Of a stretch of DNA of 64,000 nucleotides, positions 16,622 through 26,306 are shown one piece after another. The notes under the pieces were generated by a model that saw only the letters and a list, made by a program, of their open reading frames with translations, made no database searches and was not told the origin of the DNA. This DNA comes from Gracilimonas amylolytica (GTDB taxonomy: Bacteria; Bacteroidota; Rhodothermia; Balneolales; Balneolaceae). Positions within the stretch are counted from its first letter, which is position 1. Each line of letters begins with the position of its first letter. The stretch is taken from NCBI RefSeq assembly GCF_002911695.1, contig NZ_PQBS01000008.1:25028-89027 (forward strand), written 5' to 3'. Position numbers and translations under genes: made by a program.

Positions 16622-17125
16622 ATGGATATGTCAAAAAAATATAAATGGGCTCTTTCAGGACTGATCATCATGACGGTTTTGAATGCCGTTATTCTGGTCT
16701 TCGTATGGATGGACCATAACGATGGGCGCGACTGGCACAAACATCGCAGCAATGACCGTGATAAGAACAGCTCCCAGCAATTTATGAAGAATGAACTTGG
16801 GTTATCTGATGAACAATCTGATAAGATCTCAGCCCTGAGGCGAGAACACTTTGGTGAGATCCGCTCTATTAAAAAAGAACTGGATGACACACGCCGCTCT
16901 TACCTGAATTATATTCTCATGAACGAGGATCACGAACCCCAAATGCGTGACTCTTTAGTTAACACACTTACCAAAGGTTATGCCGAGATCGAGGAATCCC
17001 TTTATGTGCACATGCAGGATATCCGCGAGGTCCTGAACGACGAGCAGGCTCAACGTTTTAAAGAATTTATGCAACGGCACGGGCAACAGGAAAATGACCG
17101 AAACAGGAAAAACAGACGTGACTGA
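16622..17125 (+). CDS. membrane-anchored Spy/CnrX-like periplasmic sensor
   Basis: A 167-residue protein taken from ATG 16622, 1 bp after the preceding stop (ATGs at 16598 and 16628 are alternatives). One N-terminal membrane helix is followed by a His/Asp-rich stretch 'DHNDGRDWHKH'. A helical-hairpin domain with LTxxQ-like motifs ('LGLSDEQSDKISAL', 'VLNDEQAQRFKEFM') follows, then a basic tail. A tethered Spy-fold protein beside an ECF sigma factor and a one-helix anti-sigma resembles CnrX of the CnrYXH nickel/cobalt sensor. Metal sensing is an inference. Confidence 0.65.
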   Translation: MDMSKKYKWALSGLIIMTVLNAVILVFVWMDHNDGRDWHKHRSNDRDKNSSQQFMKNELGLSDEQSDKISALRREHFGEIRSIKKELDDTRRSYLNYILMNEDHEPQMRDSLVNTLTKGYAEIEESLYVHMQDIREVLNDEQAQRFKEFMQRHGQQENDRNRKNRRD

Positions 17126-17201
17126 TCTGCATATCTTTTACTCTTTTCCATTTAGTTGATCAGTTCGAAGTTCGGGGGATTTATCCGTATCTTCAGGGTC
17201 T

Positions 17202-18314
17202 ATGACTATTACTGACACGACCCAAAAAACCGACCTGAAAGCACTCACTAAAGACGAACTGAATCACTTTTGTTCAGAACTTGGTCTGCAAAGCTTTCGC
17301 TCCGATCAGATCTTCCAATGGCTTTACCAGAAAGGAGTCTCTGATTTTGAGGATATGACCAACCTCTCCAAAGATCTCAGAGAAAAACTGCGTGAGATCG
17401 CCACGATCAACCGGATCAAACCGGTTCAGCAGCAGGAATCGCAGGATGGAACCATAAAATTTCTGTTTCAACTCACAGATGAAGGAAAAGATTATAAGAT
17501 CGAAGCCGTTCTGATACCGGATTTCTTTGCCGATGGAGCCGCTCGCCGTTTAACCGTTTGTGTATCCTCGCAGGTAGGTTGTGTCTTTGGATGTGCCTTT
17601 TGCGCTACCGGTAAAATGGGATTATTCCGAAACCTCACGCACGGTGAGATCGTGGATCAGGTTCAGTACATCAATGATCTGGCTGAAGAAAAATATGGCA
17701 AAAAGATCACTAACATTGTCTATATGGGGATGGGTGAACCGCTTCACAATTACAAGGCCATCGTCAATTCCGCTCATATCATCTCTGACCCACTGAGCAT
17801 TGAATTATCTCCTAAACGGATTACGGTTTCAACGGTTGGGCTCACCAAACAGATCAAAAAGCTGGCGGATGATCAGGAAGAATTCAACCTGGCCATTTCT
17901 CTTCACGCCCCTACCGATGTAAAACGTGACGAGATCATGCCGATCAACAGCTCCATGAATCTGGAAAGCCTGGAAGAAGCCGTCCGATACTACTACAAAG
18001 CTACTGAGAAACCGATCACGTATGAATACCTGTTGTTTGATAATTTCAATGACACTCCTCAGGATGCCCGTGACCTGGCTAAGATCGTTAAGTGGGTACC
18101 CAGTAAGGTAAACATCATCATGTACAACAATGTGGCCGGTGTAGAGCTTAAACGGGCAAGAGAAGAACGGCTTGATAACTTTATGCGCGAGCTCATCAAA
18201 AATGATGTAAGAGCAACCGTTCGCCGAAGCCGGGGAGATGACATTGATGCCGGCTGTGGGCAGTTAGCCATTCGGGAAGGTGCCCCCAAGGGTAAGACCA
18301 TGGCGAAGAAATAA
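17202..18314 (+). CDS. rlmN: 23S rRNA (adenine2503-C2)-methyltransferase
   Basis: A 370-residue radical-SAM enzyme that methylates C2 of A2503 in 23S rRNA and A37 in some tRNAs. The iron-sulfur motif is C127-x3-C131-x2-C134 ('CVFGCAFCATG'). The catalytic pair is probably Cys120 and Cys352 ('DIDAGCGQLA'). 'VYMGMGEPL' and 'ISLHAP' are the usual later motifs. Full length with a short basic C-terminus. Monocistronic by appearance. Confidence 0.95.
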   Translation: MTITDTTQKTDLKALTKDELNHFCSELGLQSFRSDQIFQWLYQKGVSDFEDMTNLSKDLREKLREIATINRIKPVQQQESQDGTIKFLFQLTDEGKDYKIEAVLIPDFFADGAARRLTVCVSSQVGCVFGCAFCATGKMGLFRNLTHGEIVDQVQYINDLAEEKYGKKITNIVYMGMGEPLHNYKAIVNSAHIISDPLSIELSPKRITVSTVGLTKQIKKLADDQEEFNLAISLHAPTDVKRDEIMPINSSMNLESLEEAVRYYYKATEKPITYEYLLFDNFNDTPQDARDLAKIVKWVPSKVNIIMYNNVAGVELKRAREERLDNFMRELIKNDVRATVRRSRGDDIDAGCGQLAIREGAPKGKTMAKK

Positions 18315-18349
18315 GAAGAAAAGAAATCAGGACTCAGAATTCAGTTTTC

Positions 18350-18364
18350 CAAGCGGGTCGCTTG
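18350..18364. repeat. REP-like palindrome, CAAGCG-GGT-CGCTTG
   Basis: A 6-bp perfect palindrome with 3-nt loop in the intergenic space between rlmN and lepB. The same unit with one loop change recurs at 27170-27184, both preceded by C and followed by AA-CAG or AAT-CAG, so this is a dispersed repeat family. Confidence 0.6.
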
Positions 18365-18429
18365 AAACAGAATTAGACGGGATGCTTAAAACTGGTGTAA
18401 ACCGGATAAATCTTAAATCCTGACAATTC

Positions 18430-19533
18430 CTAATCGATCAGTGTGAATACTCTGTCAAATTGAGGCACCCAGTCTTTGATAGAGAACCAGACAATAGTGG
18501 CTTTCCCGATCAGGTGATCTTCAGGTACAAATCCCCAAAAGCGGGAATCCATACTGTTATCGCGGTTATCACCCATTCCGAAATAATAATTCTGCTGAAT
18601 GGTATAGGTGTTGGTCTCTTCACCGTTGATGAAGACCTTATCCCCTTCTCTTCTTAGCTCGTTATTTTCGTAACGCTCGATAATATCTTTATAGACAAAC
18701 CAGTTCTCATTGTTCAGTTCGATCTGTTGTCCTTCAAAGGGAACCACGATCTCTCTCATTTGATCCGGATTATTGAAGGCCCGGGAAAAATCGCCCTGAC
18801 TCTGAGTATAATTTCGGTCAACGGCATTAGGATCCATCACATTCAGATACATCGTATCGATCTCTGCCCAGCTACGGACCTGCTCTGCCACCTGATCCGT
18901 CATATTCACAATGTAGGTACTGTTATTGTCGTAACCGACCAATTCACCCCCAACAGACTCCATTTTGGCACTGCTCAACCTGATGCGGTCGGCCATTTTA
19001 AGTACATAGTGTTTTTGCAGGCCTTCATGTTCTTTTTCCCTCTCTCCGTTGATGTATAACACCTTATCCTTTATAGACATGGTGTCTCCCGGAAGAGCCA
19101 CAGCCCGTTTGATATAATTCGTTTTTTGTGATACCGGCTTAACTTCCCACGGTACATTGAAGACAAAAATGTCATTCCGTTCTACATCCCTCAATCCCGG
19201 AAGGCGGGTCCATGGCAATTTAACACCGGGTACACAGGCTCCCTGTACAAAAGGAATACAAAGCCCCATAGGTGTTCTTGGCCCGTAAGTTATATTGGAT
19301 ACGATAAGCAGGTCACCCGTCATCAGGGTTTTTTCCATTGATGGGGTCGGGATCTTGTAGGAACCAAATAAAAATGCCCTTAGGATCGCTGCAGCAACAA
19401 ATGCAAACAGGATCGCATCCAGCCACTCCCTCAGCCAGGATTTAGCTTTCTTGTTTTCTTCCTCTACCTTCGCCTTCTTTTTTTGCCAGTATGAACTGTT
19501 ATCCTGATCTTCAGGCGTCTTATCGTCTTTCAA
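18430..19533 (-). CDS. lepB: signal peptidase I
   Basis: A 367-residue inner-membrane serine protease (S26). A charged cytoplasmic N-terminus is followed by one membrane helix (about 40-57). The catalytic Ser65 lies in 'IPTPSMEKTL' and the general-base Lys142 in 'YIKRAVALPGD'. The C-terminal box is 'GMGDNRDNSMDSRFWGFVP'. It is long for the family because of an insertion between Lys142 and the C-terminal box (about 165-290), common in Bacteroidota. It is last in a leftward unit after lepA and a small secreted protein. Confidence 0.95.
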   Translation of the reverse strand: MKDDKTPEDQDNSSYWQKKKAKVEEENKKAKSWLREWLDAILFAFVAAAILRAFLFGSYKIPTPSMEKTLMTGDLLIVSNITYGPRTPMGLCIPFVQGACVPGVKLPWTRLPGLRDVERNDIFVFNVPWEVKPVSQKTNYIKRAVALPGDTMSIKDKVLYINGEREKEHEGLQKHYVLKMADRIRLSSAKMESVGGELVGYDNNSTYIVNMTDQVAEQVRSWAEIDTMYLNVMDPNAVDRNYTQSQGDFSRAFNNPDQMREIVVPFEGQQIELNNENWFVYKDIIERYENNELRREGDKVFINGEETNTYTIQQNYYFGMGDNRDNSMDSRFWGFVPEDHLIGKATIVWFSIKDWVPQFDRVFTLID

Positions 19534-19541
19534 ATTCTAAG

Positions 19542-20126
19542 CTATTTTGTATTAATGTGTGAAGGTTTTTTGATCTCTTCCTTCTTGTATTCACCCGCCA
19601 GGTACGACACTTTATACCACTGACTTCTTTCCGGCGAATAAAAATAATCCACGTATTCTTTTGGTGACGCGTCTCTTAATTCTTTGGTCAAGGTACGCTT
19701 AACCTGTGGCATCAGATCCACATAGCGGCTTGCTCCAACATATACCAAACCATTGTCGAAGGGGCCCTCAAGATCCAGCACCATCATCGGAATGTAGCCA
19801 TCTATGATGAACCAATATTCAAATTGAATGGATTTACCATCTCTGAGATATCCGTCCTTTTCAATGATATCTTCCACGGTTTGAGTGGGATCGCCGTAGG
19901 CACTCTGAAGTACCGCACGTATCTCGATGGCCGGCATTCTATCCAGCTCGTTAAAGTTAAATCCCTGCCCGGTCCATTTGATATCTGAGAACTGCTGCTG
20001 AAATTTAGCCCGGTCTTCATTGCTGACCTTCTTGATGACCGGTTCCTCAAACTGTGCCTGTGCGGCCGTTGAGATCATGACCATCATGATGAAAAAGAAC
20101 AATACACGTTTCATTAAATTCTGCAT
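19542..20126 (-). CDS. secreted hypothetical protein between lepA and lepB
   Basis: A 194-residue protein with a signal peptide ending 'AAQAQ', then a mixed alpha/beta domain of about 150 residues and a Lys-rich tail. It starts 6 bp after the lepA stop and ends 8 bp before lepB, so the three genes are surely cotranscribed. I recognise no family; the central 'YWFIIDGYIPMMVLDLEGPFD' stretch could be searched. A start at Met5 (20114) is also possible. Confidence 0.75.
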   Translation of the reverse strand: MQNLMKRVLFFFIMMVMISTAAQAQFEEPVIKKVSNEDRAKFQQQFSDIKWTGQGFNFNELDRMPAIEIRAVLQSAYGDPTQTVEDIIEKDGYLRDGKSIQFEYWFIIDGYIPMMVLDLEGPFDNGLVYVGASRYVDLMPQVKRTLTKELRDASPKEYVDYFYSPERSQWYKVSYLAGEYKKEEIKKPSHINTK

Positions 20127-20132
20127 AATTTT

Positions 20133-21935
20133 TTACCTGTCGTCTTCGTCCATGGATAAAACTGCGAGGAAGGCTTCCTGCGGAATTTCCACAGTTCCTA
20201 CCTGCTTCATTCGTTTTTTACCTTCCTTTTGTTTCTCCAAAAGTTTTCGTTTTCGTGAGATATCACCACCATAACATTTTGCGGTAACATCTTTACGCAT
20301 AGCACGAACGGTATCGCGGGCAATTACCCGGTTTCCGATCGCCGCCTGTACAGCTACTTCAAACTGTTGCTGAGGAATAAGTTCCTTTAATTTTGCACAA
20401 ACTTTCCGACCAAGGTGGTAGGCCTTGTCTCGGTGCGTGATACTTGACAGTGCATCCACCTGATCTCCGTTCAACAATATATCCAAACGTACGAGATCGC
20501 CTTTTCGGTATTCAATAAATTCGTAATCCAGTGAGGCATATCCACGCGTTCCGGATTTAAGTCGGTCGTAGAAATCAAAGACCACTTCCGCCATTGGTAG
20601 TTCATACGTTATTTCAACGCGATTATTTTGCATGAATAACTGATTCACGTAAATACCACGGCGATCCTGACACAATTTCATCACAGGACCGATATAATCG
20701 GCCGGGGTGATGATACTCGCTTTGATATACGGTTCATAGATCGCTTCAATATCTCCAACCGCCGGCATCTGACTTGGGTTATCAACCTGAATGCGGTCTC
20801 CTTCCACCAGTTCCACCTCATATTGCACGTTAGGAACCGTGGTAATGATATCGATATCAAACTCACGGTCCAGGCGCTCCTGCACGATCTCCATATGCAA
20901 CAGCCCCAGGAATCCGGCTCTGAATCCGAATCCAAGTGCTTTCGAGGTTTCCGGTTCGTATGTCAGAGAAGCATCATTCAGCTGCAATTTCTCAAGGGCA
21001 GCACGCAGGTCTTCAAAATCATCGGCATCCGTCGGAAATATTCCACTGAATACCATTGGCTTAGCTTCCTGATATCCCGGAATAGGTTCCTTGGCAGGAT
21101 TATCAACTTTAGTAATGGTATCACCGACACGCACATCCTGTAAGGATTTCACACTGCCGATCACATACCCAACCTCTCCGGCCCGAAGTTCTTTGGTTGG
21201 CTCTTGTTTCATTTTCAGATAGCCGATCTCTTCCGCGTAGTACTCTTCAAGATTCGACATAAATTTGAAAAGATCGCCTTTTCTGAGAACGCCTTCCATC
21301 ACCCGTACATAAGCTATAGAACCGCGGTAGGTGTTGAAGATCGAGTCAAAGATCAAAGCACGCAATGGCTTATCTTCCTCTCTTTTGGGTCCCGGAACCT
21401 TATCCACAATTTCTTCGAGTAGCTCATCCACACCCTCTCCGGTTTTACCGGACACATGCAGAATATCCTCATAGTCACACCCGATCAGATCCACGATCTG
21501 CTGACCAATATTCTCAGGATCGGCTCCCGGAAGGTCGATCTTATTCAAAACAGGAATGATCTCCAGGTTTTGCTCGATGGCCTGATAGAGGTTAGAAATG
21601 GTCTGTGCCTCAATACCCTGAGCCGCATCTACCACCAAAATAGCTCCTTCACAGGCTTTCAGAGCACGGGAAACTTCGTAGGCAAAATCCACGTGACCGG
21701 GGGTATCGATCAAATTGAAAATGTAATTCTCACCATTTGGCCGTTTATAATCCATGCGAATGGCGTGACTCTTGATGGTAATACCACGTTCACGCTCCAG
21801 GTCCATATCATCCAGCATTTGCTCTTTCATGTCCCGTTCGCTAATAGCGCCGGTCTTCTGTAAAAGGCGGTCTGCCAGAGTGGATTTCCCATGGTCAATA
21901 TGGGCAATGATGCAAAAATTTCGAATGTTATTCAT
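20133..21935 (-). CDS. lepA: elongation factor 4 (LepA)
   Basis: A 600-residue translational GTPase acting on stalled or mis-translocated ribosomes. G1 is '[15 protein letters not shown]', G3 'DTPGHVDF', G4 'NKIDLPGAD'. The LepA-specific C-terminal domain is present, with '[21 protein letters not shown]' near the end. Full length. First gene of the lepA - hypothetical - lepB unit, the classic lepA-lepB neighbourhood. Confidence 0.97.
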   Translation of the reverse strand: MNNIRNFCIIAHIDHGKSTLADRLLQKTGAISERDMKEQMLDDMDLERERGITIKSHAIRMDYKRPNGENYIFNLIDTPGHVDFAYEVSRALKACEGAILVVDAAQGIEAQTISNLYQAIEQNLEIIPVLNKIDLPGADPENIGQQIVDLIGCDYEDILHVSGKTGEGVDELLEEIVDKVPGPKREEDKPLRALIFDSIFNTYRGSIAYVRVMEGVLRKGDLFKFMSNLEEYYAEEIGYLKMKQEPTKELRAGEVGYVIGSVKSLQDVRVGDTITKVDNPAKEPIPGYQEAKPMVFSGIFPTDADDFEDLRAALEKLQLNDASLTYEPETSKALGFGFRAGFLGLLHMEIVQERLDREFDIDIITTVPNVQYEVELVEGDRIQVDNPSQMPAVGDIEAIYEPYIKASIITPADYIGPVMKLCQDRRGIYVNQLFMQNNRVEITYELPMAEVVFDFYDRLKSGTRGYASLDYEFIEYRKGDLVRLDILLNGDQVDALSSITHRDKAYHLGRKVCAKLKELIPQQQFEVAVQAAIGNRVIARDTVRAMRKDVTAKCYGGDISRKRKLLEKQKEGKKRMKQVGTVEIPQEAFLAVLSMDEDDR

Positions 21936-22082
21936 GAATTGAATAGGATAAGAGTGCGTCTCACTTTAATCAATAAAGATACAAATAAGGCGGGAGCTGT
22001 TAAAATGCGGTTAACGGTTATTTGAGAAAATGTTTAACCGTTTCAAAACCCTTGCAAACCTAACATGCCCGCTCACAATTAT

Positions 22083-22466
22083 TTACTCACCGATATGCTT
22101 GTGAGTCCCCTTACTGTGGCGTTTTCGAAGCTTTTTAATGACCTTATGGAGCGGAATTTCTTTCTCAGCCAACAGAAGCATCAGGTGAAAAATCAGGTCG
22201 GCTGACTCGTTGATCGTCTCTTTGTCCTTCTTATTCTTTGATGCGATCACCGTTTCTACCGCTTCCTCACCTACTTTTTGGGCGATCTTATCAATGCCTT
22301 TTTTGAACATAGAAGTAGTGTAAGAGCCATCCGGCATCTCTTTTTTGCGGTCGTAAATAAGCTCTTCCAGCTCAATTAAAAATTCAAAGTCTTTTTGTGT
22401 GATCGTTTTAATATCAGCCATGTCTATTTGTTTTGTGCAATTTTTTGCGGTTGTGAAGTTCTCCAT
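22083..22466 (-). CDS. hisE: phosphoribosyl-ATP pyrophosphatase
   Basis: A 127-residue enzyme that hydrolyses phosphoribosyl-ATP, step two of histidine synthesis. The MazG-like core is clear: 'KKGIDKIAQKVGEEAVETVIAS' (E-E-A-E metal site) and 'ESADLIFHLMLLL'. HisI is not fused, unlike the HisIE of many Bacteroidota. I start at 22466 because AGGAGG stands 6 nt before it, the strongest Shine-Dalgarno in the window. This gives about 15 extra N-terminal residues before the usual Met (22421). hisA and hisF lie 5 kb away on the other strand. Confidence 0.88.
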   Translation of the reverse strand: MENFTTAKNCTKQIDMADIKTITQKDFEFLIELEELIYDRKKEMPDGSYTTSMFKKGIDKIAQKVGEEAVETVIASKNKKDKETINESADLIFHLMLLLAEKEIPLHKVIKKLRKRHSKGTHKHIGE

Positions 22467-22528
22467 TTTAAGCCTCCTATACAACGAATTTCCTAAAATT
22501 TAACACGGCTTTTTAAAACACGTGGGAT

Positions 22529-23728
22529 CTACCTTACTTCATTATTCTCGTTTTCCCCATATCCGGTCATTTCAACAAAACCATTTCCTGTAATTTCTTC
22601 CCCATTCATAACCCCTCTCAGCCTAAGCACCCCTTCAAAATATCGAACCGAAACATCCATTTCCTGATCGGGAAAGGCTGTTTCTACCTGTAGATCTATA
22701 TTCTTTCCGGGAATGCTCAGGTTCCAGGTAGATGGATAATTTGCTCCGCTGTGAGGACTTTTCCAGGTATCCAACACCTCAAGAGTTACCTCTCCCGTAT
22801 CAAAATTCACTTTATTGCCATCCGGATCTATGACAGAACCATTGGTAAATTCACTGACTGATCCATCAGAATTTCTGAGCTGATAGTACATGATCTCATA
22901 GTTATTGGATAGCTGAATGGAAAACCAATCCCACCCTTCCTGATCTTCATCAAGGGCAGACGTACTCCATTCATGATCCATCCAGCTATCACCGGAAACA
23001 CGATATTCCTGTCCGTCTTTAGTGATCACCCCGTTCGTCTGCATTCTTGTGAATGCCAGGTAGTAGGAAGCATTTCCTTTTTCAGATCCTTTTGGGTCGT
23101 ATCCTTCCTCCCCCTGAAGTACCAAAGGCTTAGAGGGAGTAATATCGAAATTAATGGAAGTCCCATCTTCCATTTCAGCTTGTATATTCACCGTAAAATT
23201 CTTGCCATCGCCACTTTCAGTTTCGATCCGTATGATCTCCCAATCTTCAAGCCAGATTCGATGAGGGTCTGCCTGAGAACCGGCCAACCCGGCCGCTCCA
23301 CGACTGTATCTTTCCTCAAACACATGGTCTTCTGCTTCAACATCAGACACCGCAAAATGCCCAAGGTATAAATGATTGGTATTCCAATTTTCATTAAATG
23401 CGTTATCCTGAGCACCTGAATCGGGCGGTGACATCTGACTTCTGAATATTGTGAATTGATATCCAAATTGCCGGCCATCTTTCGTGAACACATTTCCGGT
23501 GTAGTACCACCATTCTGTTCTGAAACCCGGATGCGGACCATGATCGTCCGGAAATACAAACTCCCTGGGTCCTGTGGCTCTCAGATAACCCTCTTCATCT
23601 CCGCCCCCCATCGCTTCTGCAACAGAGATCGATGCCCGGATCTCCTCTTCTTTTGATATCTCCCAAATACCATATCCGATCAGCGCCACGGTAAGGATGA
23701 TCACGATAAACCAAATACTTTTCTTCAT
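22529..23728 (-). CDS. AttH/CrtC-like lipocalin-domain protein of an ABC system
   Basis: A 399-residue protein with one N-terminal membrane helix or uncleaved signal. The AttH hallmark 'GPHPGFRTEWWYYTGN' lies at about 65-80 and 'SGDSWMDHEWS' at about 245-255, both typical of the CrtC/AttH superfamily. It is the third gene after an ABC ATPase and a FtsX-type permease, the order of attEFGH-like loci. By analogy it is an extracytoplasmic lipid-handling partner of the transporter; no enzymatic activity is shown for this group. Confidence 0.82.
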   Translation of the reverse strand: MKKSIWFIVIILTVALIGYGIWEISKEEEIRASISVAEAMGGGDEEGYLRATGPREFVFPDDHGPHPGFRTEWWYYTGNVFTKDGRQFGYQFTIFRSQMSPPDSGAQDNAFNENWNTNHLYLGHFAVSDVEAEDHVFEERYSRGAAGLAGSQADPHRIWLEDWEIIRIETESGDGKNFTVNIQAEMEDGTSINFDITPSKPLVLQGEEGYDPKGSEKGNASYYLAFTRMQTNGVITKDGQEYRVSGDSWMDHEWSTSALDEDQEGWDWFSIQLSNNYEIMYYQLRNSDGSVSEFTNGSVIDPDGNKVNFDTGEVTLEVLDTWKSPHSGANYPSTWNLSIPGKNIDLQVETAFPDQEMDVSVRYFEGVLRLRGVMNGEEITGNGFVEMTGYGENENNEVR

Positions 23729-23756
23729 TATTAAAAAGATTTCTTAAACATATTTA

Positions 23757-26306
23757 TCATTCATTTCTGAGTGCATCAGCGGGATTTGCCTCGGCCATTT
23801 TTTTGGAAGGATAGACACCTGCCAAAAGCGCGGCAATAAATGCGAGTCCAACAGCTTGAAGCAGTACATCCGGAGTGATCATAAATTGCAGAGTCCAACC
23901 AAATGACCTCAGGTTGATCACATAAACGAGGATATAGGCCATCAGGATCCCAAGGGGTACTGAAAGAATTCCTGCCATGAGGCCCATCACACCGGTTTGA
24001 CTGATCACATAATTCCAAAGTTGTCCCGGGGTCATACCATTTGCTCTGAGTACTGCCAGCTCTCTGGATCGTTCTAACTGCAAGGCCATGAGGGCACTTA
24101 ACACTCCCATGAAAGCCACGATGATGGCAAGTAGCCGAAGGACCACTGTCACGGTAAAGGTTCTGTCAAAGATCTCAATGGAAGCTTCCCGTAACCCCCG
24201 GTTTGACCTGATGAAAACCTCCTGCATACCGTCTGCCCTGACTCTTAGCCGATTTACCAGTTCATTTACATCAACATCCTCTTCAGCATACAAAGCGAGA
24301 CCTGAGATCGCATCATCATTGAAATAACGGTTATAGATCTTTCGGTTCATAGTAACGGTCCCAATGTCAGAAGCGTAGTCAAAGTTTATGGCTTTGATGG
24401 TGAAAGGAACTTTACCCGCATCTGTCTGTATGATCAGCGTATCATTCAATCCGATATTCTTACGATAGGCATAAACTTCTGAGATCATAACAATTGGTTC
24501 GGTATCGTAAACCTCCCAAAAGGCATTCTCCCCCACTTTCAACTGATACGCTTCTTCTGCGGCATCGCCATGATCAATAGCTACCAGATTATCCGTACCA
24601 AAGTTTGTTCTGATTTGTACGCTTCTCACAGACCCGGCCTGCTCAACCCCTTTTGTGGCCTTCAATACCTCAATCAGATCAGGTGCAAGCTCTGAATCTG
24701 CCGTTCTGGCTACAGAACTTGGGGGCTGAATATAAACATCAGCCTGAAGCTGAGATCCTAACCAGGATACGACCGTGGTCCTGAAACTGTCTACCATTAC
24801 ACCTACACCGACTGTTGCCGCTACGGCCACCACCAGGGCGGCTATTGCCACTGAGGTTCTGCTCAATTCAGTGACCACTCCCCGTACGGCCATTTTACCG
24901 ATCATTCCGTTTACTTTACCAAATATCGGCCTGAACAGCTTGGCCATTCCAACGATCAAAGCCGGCACGATCAGTGAAAAACCCACGATCATAAAAAGTA
25001 ATGAGGAATACCCGGCCGCAATTCCGCCATTTGGCACCAACAATATCAGCCCACCAATGCTGCCAACCAATATACCTGCGCCTGCCAATGGAAATATTCG
25101 GCTCAGGATCTTTGATTCATTCGAAGATCGTTTCAGAACTGTAGTAACTTCGGCTTTTGAAGCTTCCCTTGCCGGCCAGTAGGCAGCTATCAGGGTCGCC
25201 CCAAGTCCAAGTAACAATCCTTTTGTTATTGAATAAGGATCGATCGACAATTGTTGAACCGAGAGGACAAAGTAGAGATCATTGATGGATTGGGTAACCA
25301 GTTGAACCAACACCTGTGCCAGAAAAATACCGGCAATAATTCCCAATAAGGTTCCCAAAAACCCAATGAAGAGGGCTTCCTTTAAAATGGTAAATAGGAT
25401 CTCGTTGCGGGATACTCCGAGAGCTCTCATCCGACCGATCAACGGTCGCCTCTGTACCACAGAAAAGGTCATGGTATTGTAGATCAAAAACATGCCAACC
25501 AGCAACGCCAGCATACTGAGTGCCTGCAGGTTGAACTCAAAAGCCCGTGTCATTTGTGCCACTGTTTCGGTACGGGATTCCGAGCGCACGATCGCGGCCC
25601 CTTCTGGTAAAACGGATTCAATGCGTTGTTTTATGGTTCCTTCCTGATTTTCATCTATGATCAGGTCAATGCGGGAAAGCTGCCCTTGCATCCCAAAAAG
25701 CCGTTGTGCAGTATTGATATCTATGAGGAGAATACTCTCCAGTGCTTGCCTGCTGCGCTCATTTTCTACTTCGATCAGTCCGATTAGCTGGATGTCGTGA
25801 TATACCCCGGCAACTTCTGTTACCAATGTATCTCCGACCTCTACTTCCATTTCCTGAGCCGTATTTTGAGATATCAACCCTGTGTTTCTACCACCTATGA
25901 ACTTGGAGAGATCTATTCCAGCTTCCTGACTTGCAAAATCTCTAAACGGAGCTTCAGCGATCGGATCCACTCCCAACACCTGAACGGTTCGGTTCAAACC
26001 CTGAATCCTTCCATAACCTTCTATAACAGGAGCCGAGCTCCTGATTCCGGCTTCGATCCTAACCGAACGGTAAACTGATTCATCCAGATCCTCTGAGACT
26101 CCCTGAATTTGATGGGTTGCCTTACCTGTTACCGCTTCAGTAGATAACTCAAAAGCTTTCTCTGCGCTTGAATTGGACAAATCTATGGACACAACCACGG
26201 CAACTCCCAAAGCCACCCCAAGAATAGACAGACCAAAATGCCAGGGATGTCTCAGCAAAAACCTCAGGCTTGATAACCAGATCAGATCTTTGTTTTCTGA
26301 ACTCAT
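23757..26306 (-). CDS. FtsX-family ABC transporter permease, double-domain
   Basis: An 849-residue protein with an N-terminal membrane helix (about 19-40) and a periplasmic MacB-like domain. Two FtsX units follow (membrane segments about 255-390 and 735-845), joined by extra central helices (about 405-505) and a second periplasmic domain. This long architecture equals AttF plus AttG joined in one chain. Its ATG overlaps the ATPase stop (TGATG), and the AttH-like gene follows 28 bp later. Probably extracts or moves lipoproteins or lipids at the inner membrane (family inference). Confidence 0.85.
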   Translation of the reverse strand: MSSENKDLIWLSSLRFLLRHPWHFGLSILGVALGVAVVVSIDLSNSSAEKAFELSTEAVTGKATHQIQGVSEDLDESVYRSVRIEAGIRSSAPVIEGYGRIQGLNRTVQVLGVDPIAEAPFRDFASQEAGIDLSKFIGGRNTGLISQNTAQEMEVEVGDTLVTEVAGVYHDIQLIGLIEVENERSRQALESILLIDINTAQRLFGMQGQLSRIDLIIDENQEGTIKQRIESVLPEGAAIVRSESRTETVAQMTRAFEFNLQALSMLALLVGMFLIYNTMTFSVVQRRPLIGRMRALGVSRNEILFTILKEALFIGFLGTLLGIIAGIFLAQVLVQLVTQSINDLYFVLSVQQLSIDPYSITKGLLLGLGATLIAAYWPAREASKAEVTTVLKRSSNESKILSRIFPLAGAGILVGSIGGLILLVPNGGIAAGYSSLLFMIVGFSLIVPALIVGMAKLFRPIFGKVNGMIGKMAVRGVVTELSRTSVAIAALVVAVAATVGVGVMVDSFRTTVVSWLGSQLQADVYIQPPSSVARTADSELAPDLIEVLKATKGVEQAGSVRSVQIRTNFGTDNLVAIDHGDAAEEAYQLKVGENAFWEVYDTEPIVMISEVYAYRKNIGLNDTLIIQTDAGKVPFTIKAINFDYASDIGTVTMNRKIYNRYFNDDAISGLALYAEEDVDVNELVNRLRVRADGMQEVFIRSNRGLREASIEIFDRTFTVTVVLRLLAIIVAFMGVLSALMALQLERSRELAVLRANGMTPGQLWNYVISQTGVMGLMAGILSVPLGILMAYILVYVINLRSFGWTLQFMITPDVLLQAVGLAFIAALLAGVYPSKKMAEANPADALRNE

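Noticed and set aside
24775..25182. 135-codon plus-strand frame inside the permease gene
   Set aside because: Thr/Ile/Pro-rich shadow opposite a clearly conserved FtsX permease.
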